Below are positions 8,211-16,449 of a stretch of DNA of 64,000 nt, piece after piece; the first letter of the stretch is position 1, and every line of letters starts with the position of its first letter. The stretch is from JAJZKE01 sp963762395 (GTDB lineage: Bacteria; Patescibacteriota; Saccharimonadia; Saccharimonadales; UBA4665): contig CAVXKL010000001.1 in assembly GCA_963762395.1 (NCBI GenBank), positions 186,001 to 250,000 on the forward strand, in the 5' to 3' direction. Both the position numbers and the translations under genes were made by a program. The notes below the pieces were generated by a model. That model was not told the DNA's origin, made no database searches, and was given only the letters and a program-made list of their open reading frames with translations.

Positions 8211-9242
8211 ATGTCAAAACAAGTTATTCTAACAGGCTTAAGGGCAAATAATAATCTTCATCTTGGCAACTATTTCGGAGCTTTGCTGCCAATTATTGAT
8301 ACGGCTTGTAAAAAGGCTAGTGATTACCAGATAAACCTATTCGTACCAGATCTTCACAGCTTTACAACGCCAACCGACCACGGCGCCCTATATGATCAGG
8401 CTATTCATAACGTTCGGCTATTCGTGGCTGCCGGTCTACCCTTAGATAAGCCAGGTATCTTTGTCTATAGACAAAGCTTTATACCAGCCCACAGCGAACT
8501 AGCCTGGATCCTAGATTGCTTTACAGGCGTTGGTGAAATGAACAGAATGACCCAATTTAAAGATAAGAGTGCGAAGCTAGACGATTCAAGAGTCTCCATG
8601 GGCCTACTTAATTACCCTGTTTTAATGGCCGCTGACATACTCCTTTACGGAGCAAGTTATGTTCCAGTTGGCGATGACCAAAAGCAGCATATTGAATACA
8701 CACGAGATATTGCCATTCGGCTGAATTCTAGATTCGGTGAAATATTCGTTGTGCCTAAAAGCGTCAAGGAACAAACCGATTTCTTCTCTCACGACCAGGC
8801 ACTGAGAATTAAAAGCCTTACCGATCCATCAAAAAAAATGAGTAAGAGTGACGATAGCGATAAAGGCGTCGTCTTTCTTAGCGACAAGCCGGAAGACGCG
8901 ATTAAAAAGATTATGTCGGCAACAACGGACAGTTTAGATCAAATTAACTATGATACCGAAAAACAGCCTGGTATATCTAACTTGTTGCAACTATTAGCGC
9001 TTCTTGAGTCCAGATCACAAGAAGAAGTAAACAGCGAATGGCAAGGTAAGACTAATTACGGTGAACTAAAACAAGCTGTCAGTGAAGCCACTAAACAGTT
9101 TTTAACTACTTTCCAGGATAAATTAGCTAAAGTAAACGAACAACAGATATTAAACCATCTAATATCCTCAGAAGAGTCCATGAATAAAGTTGCCAACGAA
9201 ACACTCAATAAAGTTCAGCATGCCGTTGGCCTAAGGAAATGA
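8211..9242 (+). CDS. trpS: Tryptophanyl-tRNA synthetase
   Basis: Charges tRNA-Trp (encoded here at 19.0 kb). The 343-residue class I synthetase has the HIGH-like motif HLGN near residue 17, the Trp-pocket segment around LNYPVLMAADILLY, the GDDQKQHIEYTRD block and KMSKS at about 205-211 (KKMSKSD). Normal length for bacterial TrpS. The next gene overlaps its TGA stop by 4 nt (ATGA). Confidence 0.97.
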   Translation: MSKQVILTGLRANNNLHLGNYFGALLPIIDTACKKASDYQINLFVPDLHSFTTPTDHGALYDQAIHNVRLFVAAGLPLDKPGIFVYRQSFIPAHSELAWILDCFTGVGEMNRMTQFKDKSAKLDDSRVSMGLLNYPVLMAADILLYGASYVPVGDDQKQHIEYTRDIAIRLNSRFGEIFVVPKSVKEQTDFFSHDQALRIKSLTDPSKKMSKSDDSDKGVVFLSDKPEDAIKKIMSATTDSLDQINYDTEKQPGISNLLQLLALLESRSQEEVNSEWQGKTNYGELKQAVSEATKQFLTTFQDKLAKVNEQQILNHLISSEESMNKVANETLNKVQHAVGLRK

Positions 9243-10087
9243 CCACGAGTACCAAAGTCCGTTTAGATATTGCCGTCCAGCACCGTCTATCTTCAATCAG
9301 CCGGGCAACAGCCGCTAAACTAATTGAAGATAGTCTCATAAAAGTTAACGGTCAAATAGTTTTGAAACCTTCATATAAGGTATCCACTGACGACAAACTT
9401 GAAATAAAATATAACCCGAATAAGATTAAAATTCCCAAAATCAAGCTTCCCATCATTTATGAAGATAAAGATGTGTTGATTATAAATAAGCCAATCGGTG
9501 TTTTAGCTCACTCCAAGGGTGAATATAACCCTGAAGCGACAGTCGCCAGCTGGCTAGCAGATAAATATGACGGCCATATAAACGACCGTTCAGGTATAGT
9601 CCATAGACTGGATAGATCAACTAGCGGTGTCATGATTCTAGCCAAGAACGAAGCCACAGCTAAGTGGCTCCAAAAACAGTTTTCAACCCGCAATGTTAAG
9701 AAAACATATCTAGCGGTAATCAGCGGACACTTAAATTATGAATCAGCCTTTATTGATCTGCCAATAATACGTAATCCTAAAAGTCCGCAGTCATTTAAAG
9801 TCGATCCTAACGGTAAACAAGCCTTAACTGAATATAGCGTACTTGACACAAACGACGACTATAGCCTTGTCGAGCTAAAGCCAACTACCGGCCGCACCCA
9901 CCAATTAAGAGTCCATTTATCTCATCTCGGCCACCCGATAGTTGGCGATATTCTTTACAATGGCAAACCGGCAGACAGATTGTATTTACTAGCTAAGAAG
10001 CTGGAAATAACTCTTCCATCAAAAGAACGTAAGATCTTTGAAGTCGATACACCAAAAGAGTTTAAAATATTTATTAGCCATGAATAA
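9239..10087 (+). CDS. RluA/RluD-family 23S rRNA pseudouridine synthase
   Basis: Isomerises uridine to pseudouridine in RNA. The 282-residue protein has an N-terminal S4-like RNA-binding domain (residues about 1-60) and a catalytic domain with HRLDRSTSG near residue 122, whose Asp is the catalytic residue, and the motif GRTHQLRVHLSHLGHPIVGD. The target site cannot be told from sequence, so no rluD symbol is given. Overlaps trpS by 4 nt and the following gene by 8 nt. Confidence 0.93.
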   Translation: MTTSTKVRLDIAVQHRLSSISRATAAKLIEDSLIKVNGQIVLKPSYKVSTDDKLEIKYNPNKIKIPKIKLPIIYEDKDVLIINKPIGVLAHSKGEYNPEATVASWLADKYDGHINDRSGIVHRLDRSTSGVMILAKNEATAKWLQKQFSTRNVKKTYLAVISGHLNYESAFIDLPIIRNPKSPQSFKVDPNGKQALTEYSVLDTNDDYSLVELKPTTGRTHQLRVHLSHLGHPIVGDILYNGKPADRLYLLAKKLEITLPSKERKIFEVDTPKEFKIFISHE

Positions 10088-10937
10088 GCCGATTAATCCT
10101 AAAACTAAAAAAACTTTATCTTCTTATCTGTCGAATCCCGGTCAAGCAGTCGGCTTAATTGGGCCTAAAGGTCTAGATAAATCGTACATAGCATATTACT
10201 TAACCGCTAAACTGTTAGACATTAGAGATGACGAATTAACTAAATACCCTTATTTTCTAGATATAAAGAACAAGGGTTTAAATTCCATAACTATAGATGA
10301 AATCCGGTCAATCAACGACTTTATTATCCTTAAGGTACCGTTAAAAAAAGACATTAACCGGTTAATACTAATCGAAAGAGCCGAAAGACTAACGCTAGAA
10401 GCTCAGAACGCGCTTTTAAAGAACCTTGAAGAACCGCCTAAGGGCACGGTCTTCATACTAACGGCCGAAAGCTTAACTTCGCTTTTGCCAACAATTATCT
10501 CCAGATTGCACTCTATACACGTCTTCAAACCGGATAAGGATGAATTAATCTCCTACTATGAACATTTAGATCTAGACAGAGCGGATATTAACCAGGCTTA
10601 TTTAATAGCAGACGGCTTTCCTGGACTCATGGACCAACTCCTCTTAAATCCAAATAATTCCTTTAACGCAGCAACTATAAGAGCCAGAAAACTACTTTCA
10701 TCGACTACATTTGAAAGACTGAGCTATATTAACGAGCTGGTAAAAGATAAGGATGAGCTAAGAGACACTCTCTTTGTCATTAGGCAAATGGCTAAAATAG
10801 GTATCAGTTCAGATGATCCAAAACAAGCTGTCAGGTGGCATAAGATATTAGCCGCCACCCTAGATAGTGAAAGCAAACTGACAGATAATGTCCAGTCTAA
10901 ACTTCTCCTGACCGACTATATCTTAGGAATCTCTTAA
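10080..10937 (+). CDS. DNA polymerase III delta-prime-like clamp-loader protein
   Basis: The 285-residue protein has the AAA+ clamp-loader layout: a P-loop region GPKGLDKS (about 25-32), a sensor-like block LIERAERLTLEAQNALLKNLEEPPKGTVFILT and ISRLHSIHV in place of the usual SRC motif. The Walker A is degenerate (GLDKS instead of GxGKS), as expected of the non-hydrolysing delta-prime subunit HolB. ATG 10080 was chosen over an upstream in-frame ATG at 10038 that lies deep inside the preceding gene. Function by homology; the exact subunit is an inference. Confidence 0.8.
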   Translation: MNKPINPKTKKTLSSYLSNPGQAVGLIGPKGLDKSYIAYYLTAKLLDIRDDELTKYPYFLDIKNKGLNSITIDEIRSINDFIILKVPLKKDINRLILIERAERLTLEAQNALLKNLEEPPKGTVFILTAESLTSLLPTIISRLHSIHVFKPDKDELISYYEHLDLDRADINQAYLIADGFPGLMDQLLLNPNNSFNAATIRARKLLSSTTFERLSYINELVKDKDELRDTLFVIRQMAKIGISSDDPKQAVRWHKILAATLDSESKLTDNVQSKLLLTDYILGIS

Positions 10938-10942
10938 TCTGA

Positions 10943-10948
10943 TATAAT
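10943..10948 (+). promoter_or_regulatory. -10 box of TPR gene (leaderless arrangement)
   Basis: TATAAT ends 9 nt before the ATG at 10958. Transcription would start about 1-3 nt before the start codon, so the mRNA is predicted to be leaderless. No convincing -35 element. Confidence 0.5.
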
Positions 10949-10957
10949 GATCCCCAC

Positions 10958-11611
10958 ATGTACGAACTAGTGATCGTATTAGCATTTGGGATTTTAGCCT
11001 TTAGAAACTCAGAGGTACGTGACGACGAATTTGCTGACGTATCAAGAAAAGTCGGTGAACGTATCGGTCGTTTGTGGGATATTGCCCATCAAGGCATGAG
11101 AGAGAACCGCTTTCTACGAGCCGAGAAGGCCCTACTAACCATCCTAAAGATTGATGAGAAGAATGTGGCCGCCTATAACCGTCTAGGCATCCTATATGCC
11201 AAGCAAAAGGAATATAAGGACGCTATTGACTGTTTTGAAATAGCTTCAAGCATCGAAGCTACACCATCAAGTCTACATAACCTGGGTCTCATTTATTATG
11301 AGACAGAAAACTACGAGAAAGCTTCCGTTGCCTTTGAGCAGGCATTAAAGATAGAAGATCAGTTAGCGGCCCGTCATATCGCCTATGCCAAAGTCCAGGA
11401 AAAACTTGGTAATTTTAAGGCTATGTTCATAGAGCTCAATAAAGCTATTGAAATAGAACCCAGTCGAGAGACATATTCGCTGCTATATAACGCTTATATT
11501 AACCATGGCATGGAAGATGAGGCCAGAGACTTAAAAAAGAGACTGAGACGCCTCAGTCTGCCTTCAGCTAAAGTTAAACGAATACTCCGTCCTAAACGAG
11601 TTATTGTTTAG
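10958..11611 (+). CDS. Tetratricopeptide-repeat protein
   Basis: A 217-residue protein with a short hydrophobic N-terminus (ELVIVLAFGILAF), which may be a membrane anchor, then about three to four TPR units (for example VAAYNRLGILYAKQKEYKDA and SSLHNLGLIYYETENYEKAS) at about residues 45-180, and a very basic C-terminus. TPR proteins scaffold protein complexes; the partner is unknown. It has its own -10 box at 10943-10948 and overlaps the convergent regulator gene by 11 nt. Confidence 0.8.
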   Translation: MYELVIVLAFGILAFRNSEVRDDEFADVSRKVGERIGRLWDIAHQGMRENRFLRAEKALLTILKIDEKNVAAYNRLGILYAKQKEYKDAIDCFEIASSIEATPSSLHNLGLIYYETENYEKASVAFEQALKIEDQLAARHIAYAKVQEKLGNFKAMFIELNKAIEIEPSRETYSLLYNAYINHGMEDEARDLKKRLRRLSLPSAKVKRILRPKRVIV

Positions 11612-12029
11612 CCTGGCATTTACTGCACAGGCCTTCAATTTCGAACTGATGGCCTCTGGGAACAAACCCATTCTTCTTAGCAACTTCTTTAATAAAACTA
11701 TCAATATGTTTTTCGTCTTCAATATCTACCGTTTTACCGCAACTTAAGCAGGTTAAATGATGGTGATGAGCAAAAAATTTATCTGAAAGCTCCAGTTTAT
11801 ATTTCCAGCCTAGATAGACTCGTCTGACTATACCTATCTTTTCAAACAGTTCTATATTCCTGTATACGCTTACCCTATCAACAAGCCCATTGGCTTTTAC
11901 CAGTATTTGGGATATGGTTTGTGGCTCATTATTGTTAAGGAGTCCAAATACGGCTAATCGAGCATGAGTAAGGTTATGGCCATTATCAACTAACGTTTTC
12001 TTTAAAATTACGTTGTTATCAGATGGCAT
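11601..12029 (-). CDS. Fur-family metalloregulator
   Basis: A 142-residue winged-helix repressor of the Fur/PerR/Zur group: N-terminal DNA-binding domain (THARLAVFGLLNNNEPQTISQIL; VSVYRNIELFEKIG), the histidine-rich hinge HHHHLTC, and two CxxC pairs (CLSC and CSKC) that bind structural zinc in this family. ATG 12029 is preferred over a TTG at 12065 because a perfect operator-like dyad occupies the stretch between them. Metal specificity (Fe, Zn, Mn or peroxide) cannot be told. It is the only clear metal sensor in the window. Confidence 0.93.
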   Translation of the reverse strand: MPSDNNVILKKTLVDNGHNLTHARLAVFGLLNNNEPQTISQILVKANGLVDRVSVYRNIELFEKIGIVRRVYLGWKYKLELSDKFFAHHHHLTCLSCGKTVDIEDEKHIDSFIKEVAKKNGFVPRGHQFEIEGLCSKCQAKQ

Positions 12030-12057
12030 GTTGCAATTATATACGAAATTGCAACAT
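12028..12057 (-). promoter_or_regulatory. Perfect 11-bp dyad, likely Fur-family operator
   Basis: ATGTTGCAATT (12028-12038) and its exact reverse complement AATTGCAACAT (12047-12057) with an 8-nt spacer. It overlaps the regulator's start codon, and a further TTTGCAA-type half-site lies just upstream. The position fits autoregulation. The sequence is AT-rich and dyadic like Fur/PerR boxes but is not the E. coli consensus. Confidence 0.65.
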
Positions 12058-12135
12058 ATTTGCAAAGTATATTTATAACGAATATAATTTTACCAACTTA
12101 AGATGATTTAATTTTGTAAATAGGCGGATGATTAT

Positions 12136-12978
12136 ATGATGGCTAACGGTAATATTGGCATAGAAGCGATCGCACCAGACATGCTAACCAGCACATTTAC
12201 TGAGATTTCTGGTCATACTACGCTTGGTGCAGAATTTAATGTTGCATCTGGCGTATTTCCAGAGAATAATGCGGGTCTAGCTAGTCTTCCAATAGGTACT
12301 AAGTTGTTCGTTAAACATGAGCAGCGTCCAACCGATCCGGCCTACGATGCAGTTGCGATGGTTATGGGTCATGCTGATGAAAAAATTCAATTGATTAGCC
12401 TAACCCCAAAAGATGGTGGTAGATGGGGAGTTCACAATGCATACGAGGAAGTGGCAAGTGAAATTCCTGACGCGTTAGCGGCACTTGACCGACTTTTTGA
12501 TCCTAAAGTTGAGTTTGGTTCTATCGCCGTATTATCAGAAACAACTGGACAGTTTATAGGAGTAAGTACAAATACTTCAAAGACAATTGGCTCGGCTGGT
12601 TGCAGCTCTCACGACCAGAAAAGGCTTGCCCCAACACTCACAATGTCGCAATTATTAGATAATTATACTTGGAGAGCAATTACATTACTGCCAGACTCCC
12701 ATCTGGTAAGACGTGATGGCGATGGCACGATTATTCATTTACTGCCTGGTCAACGACATTCAGAACAGCCGACTAAAAAATTACGTGACCAAAGAAGTAT
12801 GTTAGATAGAATCCAGCGACTTACCGGCAAGGGTTCCGTATTAAGCGAGTTAACTCCAGCGGCTGTGTTGCGAGGAATTGAGACAGCGGTAAGCCGGGGA
12901 GCATTCACGGACAAGGATCGTCCGGTTTCTTCGGTAGCTAACATAATTAAGAGAAGTGCTGAAAGTCTGATTATATGA
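12136..12978 (+). CDS. Uncharacterised 280-residue protein
   Basis: I do not recognise a family. The protein is soluble-looking, with no membrane segment. Its middle part alternates beta-like stretches (GTKLFVKHEQRP; AVAMVMGHADEKIQLISL; GSIAVLSETTGQFIGVS), and its C-terminal third is helical and charged with an LxRIQRLTGKGSVL stretch. There are two tandem ATGs at the start. Its TGA overlaps the next gene's ATG by 4 nt, so the two probably act together. It is divergent from the Fur-family gene across a gap of about 105 nt containing the regulator's dyad, so shared control is possible. Confidence 0.6.
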   Translation: MMANGNIGIEAIAPDMLTSTFTEISGHTTLGAEFNVASGVFPENNAGLASLPIGTKLFVKHEQRPTDPAYDAVAMVMGHADEKIQLISLTPKDGGRWGVHNAYEEVASEIPDALAALDRLFDPKVEFGSIAVLSETTGQFIGVSTNTSKTIGSAGCSSHDQKRLAPTLTMSQLLDNYTWRAITLLPDSHLVRRDGDGTIIHLLPGQRHSEQPTKKLRDQRSMLDRIQRLTGKGSVLSELTPAAVLRGIETAVSRGAFTDKDRPVSSVANIIKRSAESLII

Positions 12979-13451
12979 TGGAAGGTCTAGTATTTGAAGA
13001 ACGTGCCGACGATGCGGCGATTGATAGAGAATATCTGATGCTTGTAACGGAAGAAAGTTGGAAAGATCCTGAAACTTTTGGACATTTAGAATCACCATTC
13101 GAAAATCACGTGGCTATGATTGCTAGGCGTAGCAAAGATCTCGGCATCGTTAATGAATATTCTGGCGAGTTACTTGCTCTCAGAACTGATTTAACACAGC
13201 TACAGCAAACCATGATGAGCTTGGATACCTTCTATCAAATGATGTGTACATGCCCACAAGACTTTGGCATGAGCCAGTCATTTACAGATAAAATTTTTAA
13301 TGTTGCTAATTCCAATCACGAACAACACCCAGGTCATGAAAATCACGACAAACATAGTAATAAAGATGACGATGATTGGGAAATTGGGCCTGATGGCAAG
13401 CGAAGGCGAAAAATAAATAGGCGTGGCTGGTTATTCGCCGTATATCGTTAA
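12975..13451 (+). CDS. Uncharacterised 158-residue protein with His/Asp-rich tail
   Basis: No family recognised. Residues 1-105 look helical and acidic, with CTCPQ near residue 90. Residues about 112-132 are a His/Asn/Asp-rich run (EQHPGHENHDKHSNKDDDD) followed by a basic end (GKRRRKINRRG). Such His-rich stretches often bind metal, which is interesting beside a Fur-family gene, but this is an inference. It overlaps the upstream gene by 4 nt. Confidence 0.55.
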   Translation: MMEGLVFEERADDAAIDREYLMLVTEESWKDPETFGHLESPFENHVAMIARRSKDLGIVNEYSGELLALRTDLTQLQQTMMSLDTFYQMMCTCPQDFGMSQSFTDKIFNVANSNHEQHPGHENHDKHSNKDDDDWEIGPDGKRRRKINRRGWLFAVYR

Positions 13452-13468
13452 TAGACAAAACCTAAAGG

Positions 13469-13907
13469 CTACCTACTCAAGTATATCTTTATAGCATCTT
13501 TAGTCGAAGGGAACATGCTCTTTGGTAACATATTTTTTGGCCACCAGCGATATTCTCTAATTTCTGATTGTTGTCGCTTGATGGACTGGTTATCGTATTT
13601 TGCTGCAAAAACTTCATTCGTTTCATGCTTAAAGTCTTGATAGTTTTTAATTGTTGCAACCTTGGTTAATGAAATACTCAGGCCAACCTCTGCCTTAAGT
13701 TCTCTAGTGGCAGCATCAATATAGCTCTCTCCATGCCCTATACGACCTCCTGGTAGACACCATAGTTTACGGTGGCCATAATTTTGCCTTATTAGCAGTA
13801 TTCTATCGCCATCATCAACTATTACTCCAGCCCCATGTGTCTCGGATCGTATTAAGAACCAATAAAATAAAGCAATATACCATAGTAAGAAATATATACT
13901 TTTTCAT
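13469..13907 (-). CDS. Nudix hydrolase, start region frameshifted or non-AUG
   Basis: Nudix enzymes hydrolyse nucleoside diphosphates linked to another group. The minus frame from 13903 to 13469 encodes about 144 residues with a Nudix box: GRIGHGE, then seven residues, RELKAEVGL. The first Glu of the usual REUxEE is Ala. A hydrophobic N-terminus (YIALFYWFLIRS) precedes it. The frame has no ATG, GTG or TTG before the catalytic core. An ATG at 13907 is in another frame, and deleting one A from the A5 run at codons 2-3 would join it to the Nudix frame. So either a frameshift, a sequence error or an unusual start codon. It begins 8 nt after the tRNA-Tyr 3' end. Confidence 0.7.
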
Positions 13908-13915
13908 TAAATCCG

Positions 13916-14003
13916 TGGTGCAGGGAGAGGGATTCGAACCCCCGTAGGCATAAAGCCGCCAGTTTTACAGACTGGTGCGTTTGAACCGCTTCGCTATCCC
14001 TGC
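13916..14003 (-). tRNA. tRNA-Tyr (GUA anticodon)
   Basis: An 88-nt class II tRNA with acceptor GCAGGGA/TCCCTGC, anticodon stem CCAGT/ACTGG, loop CTGTAAA (anticodon GTA), a long variable arm, T-loop TTCGAAT and an encoded CCA. It is 2 nt downstream of tRNA-Thr on the same strand and directly precedes the Nudix gene. Confidence 0.96.
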
Positions 14004-14005
14004 AT

Positions 14006-14081
14006 TGGAGCCACCTGTCGGATTTGAACCGACGACCTTCACTTTACAAAAGTGTTGCTCTAGCCGCTGAGCTAAGGTGGC
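14006..14081 (-). tRNA. tRNA-Thr (UGU anticodon)
   Basis: A 76-nt cloverleaf with acceptor GCCACCT/AGGTGGC, anticodon loop TTTGTAA (anticodon TGT), T-loop TTCAAAT and encoded CCA. The top pair of the anticodon stem is A-A, a small blemish. Co-oriented with tRNA-Tyr. Confidence 0.94.
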
Positions 14082-14100
14082 CTACTTACAGTCTAAAAGT

Positions 14101-14130
14101 GTAGCAAAAACAGATCAAATTTGCTACTAT
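14101..14130. promoter_or_regulatory. Divergent tRNA promoter region with dyad
   Basis: Between the divergent tRNA-Thr genes lies an inverted repeat, GTAGCAAA (14101-14108) and TTTGCTAC (14120-14127), with a plus-strand -10-like TACTAT at 14125-14130, 15 nt before tRNA-Thr(GGU). The dyad could serve both directions. Confidence 0.35.
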
Positions 14131-14145
14131 TGGCTAAATGAATAC

Positions 14146-14220
14146 GCCGCGGTAGCTCAGGGGTAGAGCATTTGCTTGGTAAGTAAAAGGTCTCGAGTTC
14201 AAATCTCGATCGCGGCTCCA
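14146..14220 (+). tRNA. tRNA-Thr (GGU anticodon)
   Basis: A 75-nt cloverleaf with acceptor GCCGCGG/TCGCGGC, anticodon stem TTTGC/GTAAA, loop TTGGTAA (anticodon GGT), T-loop TTCAAAT and encoded CCA. Divergent from the tRNA-Thr(UGU)-tRNA-Tyr pair. Confidence 0.96.
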
Positions 14221-14296
14221 GAATAATATCTGGTTTTACAAGTTAGTTCTAATCTGTTAATCTATATATAATATTTAAGTCTAGGGGCAATAATTC

Positions 14297-14503
14297 ATGG
14301 CTAAAAAAGGTGATAAGAGGAAGATAATTGGACTGGTTAATGAAGAAAGTGGCGAAAGAATCTATTACACAACCAAAAACACTATGAATACGCCAGATAA
14401 GTTATCATTGAAGAAATACAGCCCAAGGCTTCGTAAACATGTTATATTTACTGAAACTAAAAAGAGCTTAGGCCGAAACGAAGTTAAACCCCGTAAACAC
14501 TAG
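14297..14503 (+). CDS. rpmG: 50S ribosomal protein L33, cysteine-free form
   Basis: L33 binds near the E site of the 50S subunit. The 68-residue product has the family frame (MAKKGDKRKIIGLV; YYTTKNTMNTPDKLSLKKY; RKHVIFTETK). The four cysteines of zinc-binding L33 are replaced (for example VNEESGE, KYSPRLRKH), making it a C-minus paralogue type. The C-terminus is about 15 residues longer than usual. It ends in a 4-nt convergent overlap with the GH15 gene. Confidence 0.93.
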   Translation: MAKKGDKRKIIGLVNEESGERIYYTTKNTMNTPDKLSLKKYSPRLRKHVIFTETKKSLGRNEVKPRKH

Positions 14504-16431
14504 TCTTTCTGATATTTACTTAAATCAAGCAATGTATTAACTAATTCCGCATGGCTCCATACCAGAGGCGTAACTCCTAGCGGCAGGGCGTTTTCAGGAT
14601 CAAATTGTTCAGATAATACCGAACTAGGTAATTCACGGGCAACTGACCATTCAAGTAAGTCTCTAGCCTTTTGGTGCTGACCAACAGCCAGATAATATTG
14701 CGCTAGCCATAATGTACTAACTATCCATGGATTACCTTTGTACTGTTTTTTAGTTAAGAAGTAGTTATCATTCTCGTAACGAGGTACACCACCAGAAGGT
14801 GAAGAGTTTAGGATTCGCTTTTCAATTTGGTCAACGGTTGCGACCAGTCTTTTATCTGTCGGCTCAATACCAGCAAACATAAACGGTCCGTATAGGCTAG
14901 ATATGTCCAGCGTATAGTCATATTTAAGTGTGCCGTTATCTTGAACCAAAAAACCTTTTGTAAAGTAGCCAACATTACCATAAAGCTTATCTAAATTATT
15001 TCTAAACTGGTCGGCCATCTTCTTCCATCTGACAGCATCATCAGCTGATTCAATTTCTTTTGCTAGATAAGAGGCAGTGTCCAGTCCGGCAATAACCGTT
15101 GACACTGTATATGTTGAAGTTAAGAACTTTTCCTCCCATAAGTCATAACTGGCGTGTGGCAGGCCAGTAGATTCATCAATAAAACGAGTCATGAAATTAG
15201 CTGCCCCAACCACAAAACTATGATAAATATTCTCAATAAAAGTCTTATCCTTTGATGCTTCATAGTACTGGCCGATCATGTATATAACGGTAGCTGTTTC
15301 ATCTTCCTGAATAGCCAGCTCTTTGTTTCGTCCATGAACTAGGGGGTGCCAGGTACTGCCAATTGATCTATCTGGCTGGTACTTATGCATCAAATAGCCG
15401 TCTTTATGCTTCGTATCACGGGCAAACTCAAAGAACAGCTTAGCCTCTTCAAAATGACCAAGCCTAATGAGAGGCCAAAGGGCATAGGACGCATCTCTTG
15501 GCCAGCAGTAGCAGTAATAATCTCTCCCAAAGTTAAAAATACTGGAGTCACCGCTAGCTAAAATAGAGCCTCTCTCGTCTATATGTGCCTTAATAACTAG
15601 TAAACCATGCCTTAGGCTTCTTAAGTGGTAGTTTGGCAGCTCGTGATCATTCTTAAGCCATTTCCGCCAGTACTCTCTAACAGATTTTAGTCTTTTCTCA
15701 ATATCCTCCTTTTTTAAGGCCTCATCAACAACCTGAGCATCACTTTGGCTGGACGAAGCAATAATCCAATAATCAATAAGGTCCGACTTATACGGACCAA
15801 TAGAACGTTTAAAACGAATTACACTGTCCACACTGCCATGCTCGACAGCATTACCAGATAACTCGCCGTCCTCAGCATCAACGAATGTACCAGCTTTAGC
15901 TTCAATGCCACAGTTACCAACAGCATACTGATCAAAGCTCTCGCAGTTATCGCTATACTTACCCGAAATAGCCAGTGAATAACGTCCCTTATAGTCTAAT
16001 ATGTAGTTATCATCGGGTACATAAAGGGCAGTATCAGCTCGTCCAGCTCTAGATATCTGAAATACCTGGTGCATAAATAGCCGAATATCTCGTTCACGGT
16101 CAATAGTATTAGCGATCGTGATGTGCCTGATGAATGTATTAGTGTCAATATCTACAAAGTCCTGAAATAACAAATTTATCTGTAGATTGCTACTTTTAAG
16201 CTCAATGTAGCTAATCAAGGCTTCTTCTTCAAAATCAACCTTAATTTCCCATGAGCCGTCATCAGTCCAGCTAAACTTGCCGTCAACCCAAACGCCTATC
16301 TTATGCTGTGAAGAGCGGGCATTAGTTAAATTCTCCAGTCCAACATAAGGGTAATAGAAATCATGAACAAGGCCACACTCATCTAAGCCAACAAATAACT
16401 GGCCGTTACTTAAAACAACGGGTCTACCCAT
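14500..16431 (-). CDS. GH15 glucoamylase-like glycoside hydrolase
   Basis: GH15 enzymes release glucose from alpha-glucans or trehalose by an inverting mechanism. The 643-residue protein has the N-terminal beta-sandwich domain (about 1-265) and an (alpha/alpha)6 barrel with FGRDYYCYCWPRDASYALWP near residue 305, the likely catalytic acid in QEDETA and the base region VWSHAELV near the C-terminus. No signal peptide, so it is probably cytoplasmic. It is last in a minus-strand cluster with GH57 and GT4, which points to glycogen-like polymer metabolism. Substrate cannot be fixed from sequence. Confidence 0.92.
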   Translation of the reverse strand: MGRPVVLSNGQLFVGLDECGLVHDFYYPYVGLENLTNARSSQHKIGVWVDGKFSWTDDGSWEIKVDFEEEALISYIELKSSNLQINLLFQDFVDIDTNTFIRHITIANTIDRERDIRLFMHQVFQISRAGRADTALYVPDDNYILDYKGRYSLAISGKYSDNCESFDQYAVGNCGIEAKAGTFVDAEDGELSGNAVEHGSVDSVIRFKRSIGPYKSDLIDYWIIASSSQSDAQVVDEALKKEDIEKRLKSVREYWRKWLKNDHELPNYHLRSLRHGLLVIKAHIDERGSILASGDSSIFNFGRDYYCYCWPRDASYALWPLIRLGHFEEAKLFFEFARDTKHKDGYLMHKYQPDRSIGSTWHPLVHGRNKELAIQEDETATVIYMIGQYYEASKDKTFIENIYHSFVVGAANFMTRFIDESTGLPHASYDLWEEKFLTSTYTVSTVIAGLDTASYLAKEIESADDAVRWKKMADQFRNNLDKLYGNVGYFTKGFLVQDNGTLKYDYTLDISSLYGPFMFAGIEPTDKRLVATVDQIEKRILNSSPSGGVPRYENDNYFLTKKQYKGNPWIVSTLWLAQYYLAVGQHQKARDLLEWSVARELPSSVLSEQFDPENALPLGVTPLVWSHAELVNTLLDLSKYQKD

Positions 16432-16449
16432 TTTCCACCCTAATCATGC

